Of a stretch of 64,000 nt of DNA, positions 1 through 10,344 are shown in pieces. The notes beneath the pieces were generated by a model that saw nothing but the letters and a program-made list of their open reading frames with translations, was not told where the DNA came from and searched no databases. Every line of letters starts with the position of its first letter. Positions within the stretch are counted from its first letter, which is position 1. A program made the translations under genes and the position numbers. This DNA comes from Marsupella aquatica. Taxonomy: Eukaryota; Marchantiophyta. The stretch covers positions 3,658,001 to 3,722,000 of the forward strand of contig OZ316892.1 of assembly GCA_973895155.1 (NCBI GenBank). Reading direction: 5' to 3'.

Positions 1-800
1 ACCAACCCAATTCGAAATGTTCATGAGAGTTGGCTGGAATGTGAATGGAAGAAAATGTGGTGGAATGGTGCAAACTGAAGTGAAAACTTTACTCCATACG
101 ATTATCCTTGAGAATCACATTTATATGCTACTGTCGTCTACCGAATGAGAGAGAACTTCGTGTGATGATAAACAAAACTTGCCTCGAATGAGAACGATCT
201 TCCGATACCGAGTGCGGAACGAGACAGACATGATGATGGAGATGAACGCTATTCACAGTACTTCGAAATAAAAAGCGTGACGCACTCGTTCTCTAGAGAT
301 AGTTTGTCTCATTTTCAAACGTGTAATTACAAGTCCAAAGCTAGAATGGAGCCGAGCATAAATGCAGCTGCGGCACCTCCAGACCTCCTCCCATGAAATG
401 AAGAAGCTATCTCCCGAAGAAATCTGTTTCGGAATCCGATCCATCACTGACCAGGACGATTTCATGGACCCACAGCAAATCCAAAGCAAGGTTGACAAGG
501 AGATCACCGCCATTGAGTATGTCATGGCCATAGCAAATCCAAAGCAAGATTGACTGGGAGAACCGGATGATGCGGGACAATCTCGTTCGGAGCCAACTGA
601 CCAACCTCTGTCGACGCTTCTTTCAGTGGAGCGACAATAAGATAAATTGTACAAGAGGAGGCTGGACAGCGATGACTCCGGATAGCTAGTCGAGAATTCG
701 GGGTCAGTGACCAATTGCTTGCTCCATGAGATACTTCGAACCGAAAAGCCGATAGTTGTACAAGTTGTTGGGCGAAGAGAAATGCAGATATGACTTCGTA
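1..800. other. intergenic, downstream of the calmodulin-like gene
   Basis: No gene is recognised here. This is the 3' flank of the minus-strand calmodulin-like gene. Open frames on both strands match no family known to me and do not resemble each other or the neighbour. The only structure seen is an imperfect direct repeat of about 40 bp with a 60-bp period: segments starting near 462 and 522 share 'agcaaatccaaagcaag'. A one-base length difference between the copies breaks any shared reading frame, so this is a DNA duplication and not a protein repeat. Confidence 0.6.
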
Positions 801-1313
801 TTACCGAACAACTTCCAAACCAGCCGACGAATAGCTCCCGTTCTCCAGTGCAGCACTGGTGATGGCGGCAGCGAATTCCCTGAAACTGATCCTGCCATCT
901 CCATCGGTGTCCGCTTCTCTAATCATGTCCGCGAGCTCCTTGACCGTGAGGGTATGGCCTAGACGAGACATCGACTGCGCGAGCTCCACGGCTGTGATAA
1001 AGCCATTACCATCCCGGTCGAAGGCACGAAAGAGCGCCAGCAGCTCCTCGTCGCTGTATCTCACGTCCTCCTTGAACATCTCAGGGGCAATGAGGTTCGC
1101 GAACTCTTCAAACTCGATCAATCCATTATTGTTCTCGTCTGCCTTGCCGATGAGCTCCTCGAATGCCTCCGCTGAAGTTGGTTTGAGCCCGAGAGATCGC
1201 AGAAGAGAGCTCAGCTCCAAAACTGTCACGCTCCCGTCGCGGTCCCTGTCGAATCTGGAGAATATGTCCTGCAGCTCGGCGAGCTGCTCCTTGTTCAGCA
1301 ACTTCGATGCCAT
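801..1313 (-). CDS. calmodulin-like protein, four EF-hands (CML)
   Basis: This is a single-exon gene for a 170-aa Ca2+ sensor that should bind calcium in the cytosol or nucleus and relay it to target proteins. Four complete EF-hand loops are visible at residues 22-33 (DRDRDGSVTVLE), 59-70 (DENNNGLIEFEE), 99-110 (DRDGNGFITAVE) and 135-146 (DTDGDGRISFRE). Each has Asp at loop position 1, Gly at 6, a hydrophobic residue at 8 and Glu at 12, so all four look able to bind Ca2+. The two lobes are joined by a short linker (about 80-92). The N-terminus 'MASKLLNKEQLAELQDIF' resembles plant CML15/16/18-type proteins (family knowledge) and fixes the start. The tail of about 20 residues lacks a CaaX box, so no prenylation is predicted. 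Lack of introns is normal for plant CMLs. The exact CML subgroup is uncertain. Confidence 0.93.
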   Translation of the reverse strand: MASKLLNKEQLAELQDIFSRFDRDRDGSVTVLELSSLLRSLGLKPTSAEAFEELIGKADENNNGLIEFEEFANLIAPEMFKEDVRYSDEELLALFRAFDRDGNGFITAVELAQSMSRLGHTLTVKELADMIREADTDGDGRISFREFAAAITSAALENGSYSSAGLEVVR

Positions 1314-2763
1314 GACAACGAAATCAGCCTCTCTTGGTCAATCCGTCCCTCCGATCCTGTCTGTGGTTGGCGATTCTATTGAAAACTACACGCTATTTGC
1401 CTTCGCAAGAAAAACTGCGCTCTTGTTGGCCGCCTTCACAGTTGGAGATAAATTTCTCAGTCCCGCCTCCTGAGTTGTTAATGCGTTTACAGCACTGTTT
1501 AGAAAATAAATGACGAAGAGCAAAGTCATAAAGGCGCTTCTGCATAGTGCGGACGCAGACGGAAAACTCCCACTAATTGCGTCACTTTCTTGCAAACACG
1601 AAGGATGGAGGATCAACTCTTCAAAACTTCGTTCGAAACTTTTAAGGCCCCTGTCTGTCTACTCTTCCCACATGTTTCCTCAATCGACAAACCTCCGATC
1701 TATTTCTCCTCGCCAAGGAAAGTCGGTAATTCTCCGGTGACCTGTGCACGCTAAATGAGAGAGCAACAGTGTCACTGTCTCCCCCCTGCCCCGCACTACT
1801 TGTGTACTGAAGCCTCAGGTCACCACTAACTTCGACACACCGAAAATTTCAACGCACGACCAAATCTTCTGCCGATTGCTGACCAAAGAGGTGACTTATA
1901 ATTATATCTCATCAGACGGCCTTACACAATTCCAAATCACTGCTGTCCCAGTCATTCGGGCGATTCAAAATGCCACCATAGTTGTGCCGATCAATCCTTC
2001 CCCTTTTCCGTTTCCCACACGGTCAAGTATTCCTGTATTCGGGAGATCTAATCAATGTTGCCGCATTGATTGATTGAGTGGATCGATAAAGTGCAGTGAA
2101 CGCACCACCGAGCCAACTACCACCCTCGCTCGCTCTTACTGTCTCCGACTCTCCGCTGCCGCGCTGACTAGCTAGCACTCCGCATGTCCGTCTGCCGTAT
2201 CCTTCCTGCGAAGAATCCCACGCGGTCCAGTGGCAGATTGACTTGGGTTCCGAGTCGATCACAGCTCCCGCGATCGGCCGGCTCGATCGAAGCGCACCAC
2301 CGAGCTCGGTCACGTTCCTGCCGCTGACTGCATTTAGTGCGCTGAATGCGCGTCGTTGAGGTAAACAGTAAGTTGAGGCGTCGGCCACTGTCGTCAGCTC
2401 CATCACTGTAAGTTGAGGCGTCGACCTCTGCGAATCGGAGCACTGTAGTGTCGTCAGCTCCATCACTGCTCTTCCATTTCCTGTGCTGTAAAAGCTCCAT
2501 CGCTGCTCTTCCATTTCCTGTGCTGTAAAAGCTCCATCGCTGCTGACTCCGGCTCGGCAGCCTCCGTCCCTCCGCCTCGCCTCGGCGAATGAAGTCTGGG
2601 AGGTCGGTCCAAGTCCATCTGGTCTGCGACGCGTTACAGTGCTTTAGTCAGCCTCGAGTCCTCCACTGTGGTGTCAACTGTAACGTTACACACTACAGTA
2701 CAGTCCAGTCACCTTTGCCTAAGTGCACACTCCAGCCTAAGTGCACACTCCACGTTAAGGGTC
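1314..2763. promoter_or_regulatory. 5' flank of the calmodulin-like gene (promoter/UTR region)
   Basis: This is the upstream region of the minus-strand CML gene. It has no recognisable protein. The part from about 2080 to 2600 is richer in C and G on the plus strand and carries short duplications: 'taagttgaggcgtcg' occurs at 2369 and 2409, and a 37-bp unit is repeated at 2457-2540. Overlapping open frames here change repeat by repeat and are not credible as genes. The promoter assignment rests only on position. Confidence 0.4.
2457..2540. repeat. 37-bp tandem repeat, about 2.2 copies
   Basis: The unit containing 'gctccatc' followed by 'cttccatttcctgtgctg' recurs with exact 37-bp spacing ('gctccatc' at 2457, 2494 and 2531). 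It lies upstream of the CML gene. The copies are almost identical, which points to recent slippage or unequal exchange. Confidence 0.8.
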
Positions 2764-3003
2764 TCAAACCTCAGAATTTGATGGAGCTTAAAATCACTAT
2801 TTAACGTTATTTAGTACACTTAAAAAATTGATGGACTACCGACCCCTAACCTCAAATTTTGATGGAGCTTAACTCACTATTTAAGGTTATTTAGTACACA
2901 TACAAAATTGATGGACTACCGACCCTTAACCTCAAACTTCGATGGAGCTTAACTTCACTATTTAAGGTTGTTTAGTACACATTAAAAATTGATGGACTAC
3001 CAG
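2764..3003. repeat. 80-81 bp tandem repeat, three copies
   Basis: Three imperfect copies of an AT-rich unit lie head to tail. 'gatggagctt' is at 2780, 2861 and 2941, and each copy carries 'ttagtacac', 'attgatggactacc' and 'aacctcaaa'. No open frame runs through it. It is probably a minisatellite or a transposon-derived array. Confidence 0.85.
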
Positions 3004-3506
3004 ATTCATAGTTGAATTTTTTTTGCCATAAATATAAGTCTATGTAGAAGCTTGGAGAGAAGCCATATTATTGCAAGGTAGAGAGTTCTCTTTTTCTTTC
3101 GGGACCATTCCTGCACTTTGTATAAGTGCAACAAGACCTCCACAGGCAAATAGATATATACAAAACTTTACATTGGTATGTGTACATTTAGGGGTGAGCA
3201 TCATTTTAATCACAAAAGTACACATAAATGGAGGCAGTCAGCTTTTTTATGGGCAAAATGTGCCAAATTCCATATTAATGAAAATTCTTAGTCACATTAC
3301 GCAAACTTTTGCCAGGCTTTTTGACTTTGATCTGCCAGTATTCCACCTATTCACAGACTCCACTAGCCATGAGTCTAGTGTGTAACTATAGCATTTCTAT
3401 ATAGAAAGTCTCTATATCAATAGTGTAAATCATATGTAAGTGCAAGATTTGAGCTTCTTCCCAATCGACAAATATACAACGATCTGATCCAAATAAGACT
3501 AACCTT
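3004..3506. other. intergenic
   Basis: AT-rich sequence with no gene seen. It contains the octamer TAAGTGCA at 3123 and 3437, which recurs in other non-coding parts of the window. Its right end supplies the 5-bp target duplication 'acctt' (3502-3506) of element A. Confidence 0.5.
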
Positions 3507-3609
3507 TGTTGATGAATGATGCGGGAAATGATAATGAGATTCCTCTCTATAGAATGAATGGGTGCATCTCTTTATATAGTCTCCGTCTGAGTCTAGTTAG
3601 GGTATAACA
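3507..3609 (-). repeat. element A 3' LTR (103 bp)
   Basis: Starts TGTTGATG and ends GGTATAACA on the plus strand. It matches the other LTR at all but one base, but lacks 39 bp present at 6998-7139. The missing block is bounded by the 4-bp microhomology 'gagt'. Confidence 0.92.
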
Positions 3610-5199
3610 CTCCCCCTTGGCTATATAGTGATAACTATGTAGACAAAAAGTCTTCTAACTAAATTATCATGCTTATAAACATGGCATGATTTGAGTACAA
3701 ATGAGGAAGGTACTGCCTCGTTAAAACCTTTAACAGCTCTAAAAAAACTCTATCAGGGTAACAGAGAAGAAGAAAAAAATTAAAAAATCTTGGCTCTAAA
3801 GGAAAAGAGTACAGCCCTGTCGGTCCTCAAGTGAATTCGGTGCTATGTGGAGTTAACAGCAACAACTCCACTCCGTCAAAATGAACAAGTTGTCATATGC
3901 TCAACGACTCAACAACAACGCGACATGTCTCCAAATCGCTCACCATCGCGCATACATCCGCACATACATCCTCGCATCGAATACAAATTAAAACATATAT
4001 GAAAAAATGATTAGTAATTAAGTTATTATCATAAAATCACTTGTCCGTGGCTCATCTACGCAAAGTGTAAAGTATAATAATAAATAATGTCATCTCGTGC
4101 AACTGAGTGCGTAAAGTATGGGATGTAAAAAGTCCAAAAAATATGATCTCCCCTTCAAAACAAGGTTTCGAGGAATATATTATTCTCGTAAAACTCAAAT
4201 ATCGAAACTCTCCCTTAGAGTTCAAGGACTCCTAATTAGATTCTTAAATAGAGGGTTCTTGTGCAAAATGCACAATTCGCAAGCGTGTGTAGTCGACACA
4301 CAAAGAAATCTCTCAATCTTAGATTTCAAAAACATGTAGTATCAAATAGTTTTTATGTGAAAAATAATCTGCAGCACCAAAGGGTGTGCATTCACAACAC
4401 CAGCGGGTGTGTGTATAATATGGCACGTTTGCCCTGCACGTCTGCAGTTCTCATATTTTGACAAAAAGTGTCAAGTAAATATAACTTCACAAATAACCCT
4501 GTGGAATCCAAACATTCAGTCGAACGTCCATGTGTGTCCTAGCACAGAGAAATGCTAGCTCAAAATGATTCGCTATCTTGCGGAGGTAAAGTGATATTCA
4601 TAAACGTCAAACAACTCCGCATAAAAATAGTTTAGAGCTAGCGATAGTCAAAAGATCCCACTTAATGACCAAGTACCAAAATGTACTCGTAGTGGGTAAA
4701 TCAAGTGTGATTGGGGTTTGAGAAAATAAACTTTCTCCCCCTAAATATGCATTTTATGCATATATTATAGTTGAAAGCTAGAATTAAGTTGGATCGGACA
4801 AAGTTATGGGGTTTTTCCATATTAACCCCTCATTACTCATTCTGATTTGAGTTTACTTCGGGTTTCTAAATATTCGCAGTTAAACCCCTAAAGGGTTATT
4901 GATTATCCGCTTTTGGATATGACTGGAAACTAAAGTCATGGAACTAACCTGAAGTACTGTACCTTAGATTATTCTGGATCTTTCGTGAGAAACATATCTG
5001 CCATCGATCACTGGATCTCAGAAAATCTATACCTTACCCAAATACCTCAAAAACTAGGTCATAGAGCATGGTTAAAGGTATGGTATTAGTTCCATACTTA
5101 AAAACTATCATCCCACCGAACAATGGCTATAAAAGCTCTCGTTTGAGTTGTTTATGGTATAAAGGCCATGAGGATAAGACCCTTAAGTAAGATATTGCC

Positions 5200-5600
5200 C
5201 TAATGTAGGGTGTAAATGGGTGTAAAACCATGTCAATTGGTGTAAAAGTTGTAAATGGTCAATTTACACACAAAAAGTGTATGGACCAAAGTTTACTCCC
5301 CCTGATGGTGTAAATTGGTGTAAACCAGTGTAAATGCTATAAGCAAGTGTAATCTGGTGTAACCAGTGTAAACAAGTATAAACCCAATGTAAAGCATGGG
5401 ATTATACAATGGTAAGACATACACCAGTGTAAACTGGTGTCATGAGGTATAATCTAGGATGGTATCATTAGGTGTAAATTAGGGGTATAAAATGGTGTAA
5501 AAACCATTTTGTGATTGAAATGGGTGTAATAACCACTTTGTAAATGGAAAGTAGGGGTATTTGGTATAAAACCATTATTTCCAATGTGCAAAGTCAAGTA
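5200..5600. repeat. GTGTAAA-rich degenerate microrepeat inside element A
   Basis: Over about 400 bp the motif GTGTAAA/GGTGTAAA and close variants (ggtataa, gtgtaat) recurs at irregular spacing more than a dozen times, on a background lacking open frames. Spacing is variable, so this is not a simple tandem array. It may be a slippage-expanded leader or a degenerate binding-site cluster. No function is known to me. Confidence 0.7.
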
Positions 5601-6983
5601 AGGGTGGTATGACATGTAAATATGTCAAATGCATGTAAAGCATGTGTTGCACATGTAAGGCATGTTAATGTATGCAAATTCAACAAGTGACATATAATTT
5701 CCCTAAACCAGTTGATGTGTTTACATGTGTAAACTGTGTAAATTGCTGTGTAAATTTGCAATGTGCACTTATCATTTTCCATTTCATGTGTTTATCCATA
5801 AGTGCAAAACATCCGTTGTCAACAAGATTTTCTTTGTTAATATGTGCATATATGGATAGTTTTTCAAAAATGAAGATTTTGCACTGAAACACATGGGATT
5901 CTCTTGTCTTTGGGTAAGTGCACCCAAGCATTTGTATTTCAGAAACTCTTTACTATACTGTGCATTTAATGAGGGTTGCACTTATCTGGTGTTCGAGTTT
6001 TTCTCGAGGATTTTGAGATCGAATGTTGCATGTTTAAGTCACTCATGTGTGTCTCTTGAAATCTCACTTGTCTCTTTGGCTCATTCTTTGATTGCGATCA
6101 GCTTCTCAGGCTCATTCTTGGACAAGCACAACATTCCATATTTAGGATTCAGAAAATGCTATCAGATCTAGACCCCACAATGATGATTCGTTTCTTTCGC
6201 TGGATGCCATCTCCCGTACGTTCACAACCAAAGCCAAGATGTTCTTCCTCCACGACATTTGCTTCTATCTTCTCCAATTTGATACCACTGTATCAAATGG
6301 CTCTTATTGGAATCTTCATTGAATCAGCAAACGACCAATTCAACATCCATGTTTGGCCTCTTGTAATGTCTGTACCTCACTCGATCGTGTGTAATGGGCA
6401 TTTCCTTTCATCCTTTATGGCTCGCAGATCGACCAACAAGAAACTGTCAGCGGTTGAGAAACATTGTGAAATTCAGGGAAAGAGAAGGCACCTGCGTTCG
6501 TCCCTTATGAGGTTAGGGTTTTGAAAATTTTTCTTATGATCCCGATCGGGTCCTGATTTGCTCTCGATCCACCCGGCTTCAACTCATCGCCTCGAGTGAT
6601 TTAGGTTGATCTGGCCTGGTTGGGTAGAAGGAAGCAGTGCGGCTGAACTCGATCTCTCTTGCCTCAGCCATAGCTTTCCACTTGACTCAAATCATTGCCT
6701 TGAATACTGCTTTCCCACACGATCTTCAGAATCACCCTTCAAAACAAAATTTCTTTTGATCATATCACAGCCTTCATAAGCTTGCTCTCGGCGCGACCAC
6801 AATGCTACATCTTGTCGTTGCTTCAACGTGACTCATGTTCTCTTGGTGGTTCAAACTACTAGCCTTCTCACTCCCAATTCAATTCTCCTCCATAACTTGG
6901 AAATCCTTAAGAGAACATTCATTCATCATAGCCATAGGGAAATTCCTAAAAAAAATTCATGATCAAGCTCAGCTGGTCTAGAG

Positions 6984-6997
6984 TCGTGCTGATAACG
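6984..6997 (-). other. element A primer-binding site
   Basis: On the minus strand 'cgttatcagcacga' directly follows the 5' LTR. The identical 14-mer follows the 5' LTR of element B at 55241-55254. Use of the same internal tRNA site by both elements supports a shared priming tRNA. Confidence 0.85.
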
Positions 6998-7139
6998 TGT
7001 TGAGGAATGATGCGGGAAATGATAATGAGATTCCTCTCTATAGAATGAATGGGTGCATCTCTTTATATAGTCTCCGTCTGAGTTATCTTATACGGTAACT
7101 ATGGTTAAGGTAACCATGGAGTCTAGTTAGGGTATAACA
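6998..7139 (-). repeat. element A 5' LTR (142 bp)
   Basis: TGTTGAGG at the left and GGTATAACA at the right on the plus strand, followed by the target duplication 'acctt'. It retains the 39-bp block absent from the other LTR. That block includes an imperfect palindrome around 'atggttaaggtaaccat'. Confidence 0.92.
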
Positions 7140-8769
7140 ACCTTGTCTGCTTATATTGCAAACAAAACCCTACCAGTGGGGCCAATGTTACTGCAAGTGC
7201 TCATGTACCTGGTCACACAACTGCGAGAGCTGCACGGCTGAAAGAGGAAGCCTACCTATTCTCCCCGTTTGCTCCAAAGGTTTTGGGGGCTCTACACTGA
7301 GCCTTTGACTGCTTTTTACAGTCTTTTGTGGTTCATTATACTGAGCTGGTTTTAGGTCCTCTGTTTCTAGTTGGTTTTGTTGTAGGCTTGTGCCTAGATA
7401 TCTTGAGTTTGTCGCCTCTTTGGTTGCCTCCCCTTGCTTGAGACTTTCCTTCATAGGATTCTCTCTCCAGGTTGGGTCCCTCTTGGTATTATGCATTTTT
7501 GTTACATATAATAGGTTTAGTTCGAATTGGGAAACTAAAGCCATGATGGACCTCTAGTTTATCTATGAAGCCCAGATAAACTGACTCAGATAACACTGTT
7601 TATACTTTTGATTGACATGTGACTTGTAAACAGTCTCCTTACCGTTGCAGCCGGTTTCAATAACATTACCACTGGTTTTCTTGGTACCTTGACGACTCGA
7701 CAACCTTGAACCAGATGCAGTCCGGATCACCATGACGTCTTGGCTGTTTTCTCCCCCAAGGTAGTGTCAACTAGGATGCACGGCTGGTTCATTTTTCTTT
7801 TTGGTATAAAAACATTTTTCTTTTTGGTATAAAAACAATGATCCTCAGTCCATGGGGATGGGCTGGGACAATGTCAGGGTCCATCCAGGCTTTTGTTTCC
7901 TTTAATTGGAGAATGAATCTAGGAATGGAAATGTACTTTTTACAGTCCTGCTAAACGCCGGGATGGTCAGTGACGTACGGATGGGAGCAAACTTTCTTCG
8001 ATTCCAATGTATTACACTCTACAGTGTCAGTGAGACACGGGGTCCAGATCGACGGTCACCGTAGCTTCCAGAATATATGGGGGGCATACCGACCATCGAT
8101 TCGTAGGACTTCGTTGTGGTAACGCTTGACTGCAGTGACACATTATCGTAATTTGGTTACCAGTACTTTAGCGAAGACTTCGATGCGATCAATATCTCAA
8201 TTGAAGCCATCGTGTAAGCACGTGGAAGATGTCGGGAAACTACGGTAACAGCACATTCCTTTCCTCCTTTTGCGCCTCGGGATCGGGTATCGCAAACACG
8301 CAAAATGCCCACACTGGGAACACGAAATTCATTCCAGATTTCTATGGGCGTGTTGGATTCCTTGCAGACGCAGTCACAAGGGTTTGGTTAAAAATTGCTT
8401 TATGTGCCCAGATCCGTTTACTGCAAGGGACGATAACTTGTTTCTCTTGAAGTGTGTCGAGTGGTGAAAAATAATAAAACTAATTTAATTGACTTTACAA
8501 TAATTTGAAACACAAATAATTCTTTTTTATTTAGTGTCTTAGAGGATGTCGTAGAGTGTCTGAGTTGAGTGTCGTAGCCTTTCTAAGAGCATCTCCAAAG
8601 GTTGAGATGCAGCACGTTTTTGGTCGAAAATGAGTTGGATTTCACCTCTCTAACAAGTCGGCCGCTTTTGATTGGAATTTGCTAGGTTTCCTGTTGAGTT
8701 GGAAGCACCATGGAGTTGCTCTGGTAGTGACATGGTATGTGGAGTCCCCCGGCAACGGATTAGTAAGAA

Positions 8770-8955
8770 GATGTAAACCAAAGACTTGCTCCCCTGAGGA
8801 TATCCATGTCTTCTTTGTAGACTTAGTCACTGGATGTAAACCAAATGACTTGCTCTACTAGAGTATATCCGTGCCCTGTTTGTAGATTTAGTCAATGAAT
8901 GTAGGCGGAAGGACTTGCTCCACTGGAGGATGTCCATGTCCTGTTCGTAGATTCA
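8770..8955. repeat. 63-65 bp tandem repeat, three diverged copies
   Basis: Units starting at 8770, 8833 and 8898 share 'gatgtaaacc', 'acttgctc', 'atatccatgtc' and 'tgtagattta' in the same order. The copies differ at many bases, so the array is old. It is non-coding. Confidence 0.75.
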
Positions 8956-9931
8956 CTGGAGCAAGTCCTTGAGAATTTGAGAATAGTTTTCTTATGTCTT
9001 GATTTCTGATTTTGGAGGTTTCAGCACATATTTTCATGCTTTCTTGTTTTTGGTACTTTGCTGACCCGTTATCTACTCAATTGAGTGGCTTCGGGGAAAA
9101 GCACCACAAGTTGTACAGAGCATGAAACAATGAGATTGAGGGCAAACAGTGGGTTTTTCCTTCTAAACCACCTCCCGTGATATATGCTTCATTATTGTCC
9201 TTAAAATATGGCTGGGTTTTTCTCACAATTGAATGAAGAGGCACCCATTTTTGGTGATGGTGGTACATCTCGAAGTTTCTCTATGACATAGGATGTGATG
9301 TCTCGACGACAGCCAGGTTTTATAGACTTTTGACTCAAATTCTGTACAAAGCTGGATTCACGTACATCCTGTAGCAACGATTAGCAACAAGATAACCAAT
9401 ACCTTCACTTTTATCGATACCGCTGGTCTCAGATTTCTCGGTCTCCTCGCCATAGGGTGCAAGAAAGGGTGAGGATGCGAAGCACACGAAGTTAGTAAAT
9501 CGACCAGGCTGTAATAGAACCGAGTGACTGTCAACATCAATCCATCTAGTTTTGTGAAGTTGAAGTGCCTGATTGATTGCTGTTGAAGTGGGACAGATTG
9601 GAAGGAGTCAACTTAAGGTGCATGATTGTGTGTACAGCAAATTTTCATTGATCTCCCCTCTAGTCTCTCAGTCTGTGTTTGCATCTTGCCTCATAGGAGA
9701 AAGACGGATATCATTGATCTCTCATTTCTGTTGTACTCGTTGACAAGGATCTCCATCAAGAAATGTATGACTTCGCGCCTTGAAGGTTTTGCGACTTGTG
9801 CAGGACACCGGTAGTGTCAGAGGCCAGCCTGATTTAACACCTTTCACGCAGAATGGTGGATAAACTGGCAACGTTTCTTCTTCAGGGCCAATTCAGTGAT
9901 GTCATTCTCTTCCTGGATCCTCTTTTGGTGC

Positions 9932-10344
9932 GAACCACACGAGTTGGACCATAGTGCGCTCCTACCATCATTTGGAATCAAGTCCCGGTCAATTACATTA
10001 CAATGAGCTGTCTCTAGGAATAGCTCCTTTTTCTTGTTGTCGTCCAAGATCTTCTCTAATCACGGCCATCTCATTCGTGGCGGCAAAGAAGTAAAAGTTT
10101 TAGACGAGAAATATGTAATCTTCAGCAAGTGAGAACCACACGAAGGCGCCCTGGAACATCGCTGGCTCCTACCATCATTTTTGGAAGTCATTCTCCGGTT
10201 GATTGCGTAGCAAAGAGATGTCTCCAGGAATAGCTGCATTTTCTAGTTGTCTTCAAGATCCTCTCTGATAATCACTGCCATCTCATCCATGGCGACAAAG
10301 AAGTACAAGTTTTAGACGAGAAATGTTTAGTCTTCAGCAACAGA
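9932..10344. repeat. 201-bp tandem duplication, diverged
   Basis: Copy 1 starts at 9932 and copy 2 at 10133. Shared landmarks in order are 'gaaccacacga', 'ctcctaccatcat', 'aggaatagct', 'gccatctcat' and 'agttttagacgagaaat'. Many substitutions and small indels separate them, so the duplication is much older than the perfect ones elsewhere in the window. The minus-strand reading gives similar short peptides from both copies, but stops interrupt them. Confidence 0.75.

Larger units (their letters stand above)
3507..7139 (-). mobile_element. element A: non-autonomous copia-like LTR retrotransposon
   Basis: A complete 3633-bp LTR element read on the minus strand. The LTRs (6998-7139 as 5' and 3507-3609 as 3') begin TGTT and end AACA, and are flanked by the perfect 5-bp target duplication 'acctt' (3502-3506 and 7140-7144). 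Just inside the 5' LTR is the primer-binding site 'cgttatcagcacga' (6984-6997 complemented), the same as in element B. Just before the 3' LTR is the polypurine tract 'ccaagggggag' (3610-3620 complemented). The 3.4-kb interior has no recognisable gag, protease, integrase, RT or RNase H on either strand. The 150 bp before the polypurine tract resemble element B ('taacgaggca', 'gttatcactatata'). It is therefore a LARD-like element probably mobilised in trans by B-type elements (inference). Confidence 0.9.

Noticed and set aside
253-714. 153-codon minus-strand frame left of the calmodulin-like gene
   Set aside because: No family resemblance, and a local duplication changes frame within it.
2764-3003. 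CRISPR-like array
   Set aside because: The units are contiguous 80-bp tandem copies without unique spacers, in a plant nuclear context.
7188-7544. 118-codon minus-strand frame next to element A
   Set aside because: Open but without a recognisable motif or partner exons. Not strong enough to call a gene.
8586-8610. Lone MITE terminus 'agagcatctccaaagg'
   Set aside because: It resembles a common plant MITE end, but no matching inverted terminus or target duplication was found.
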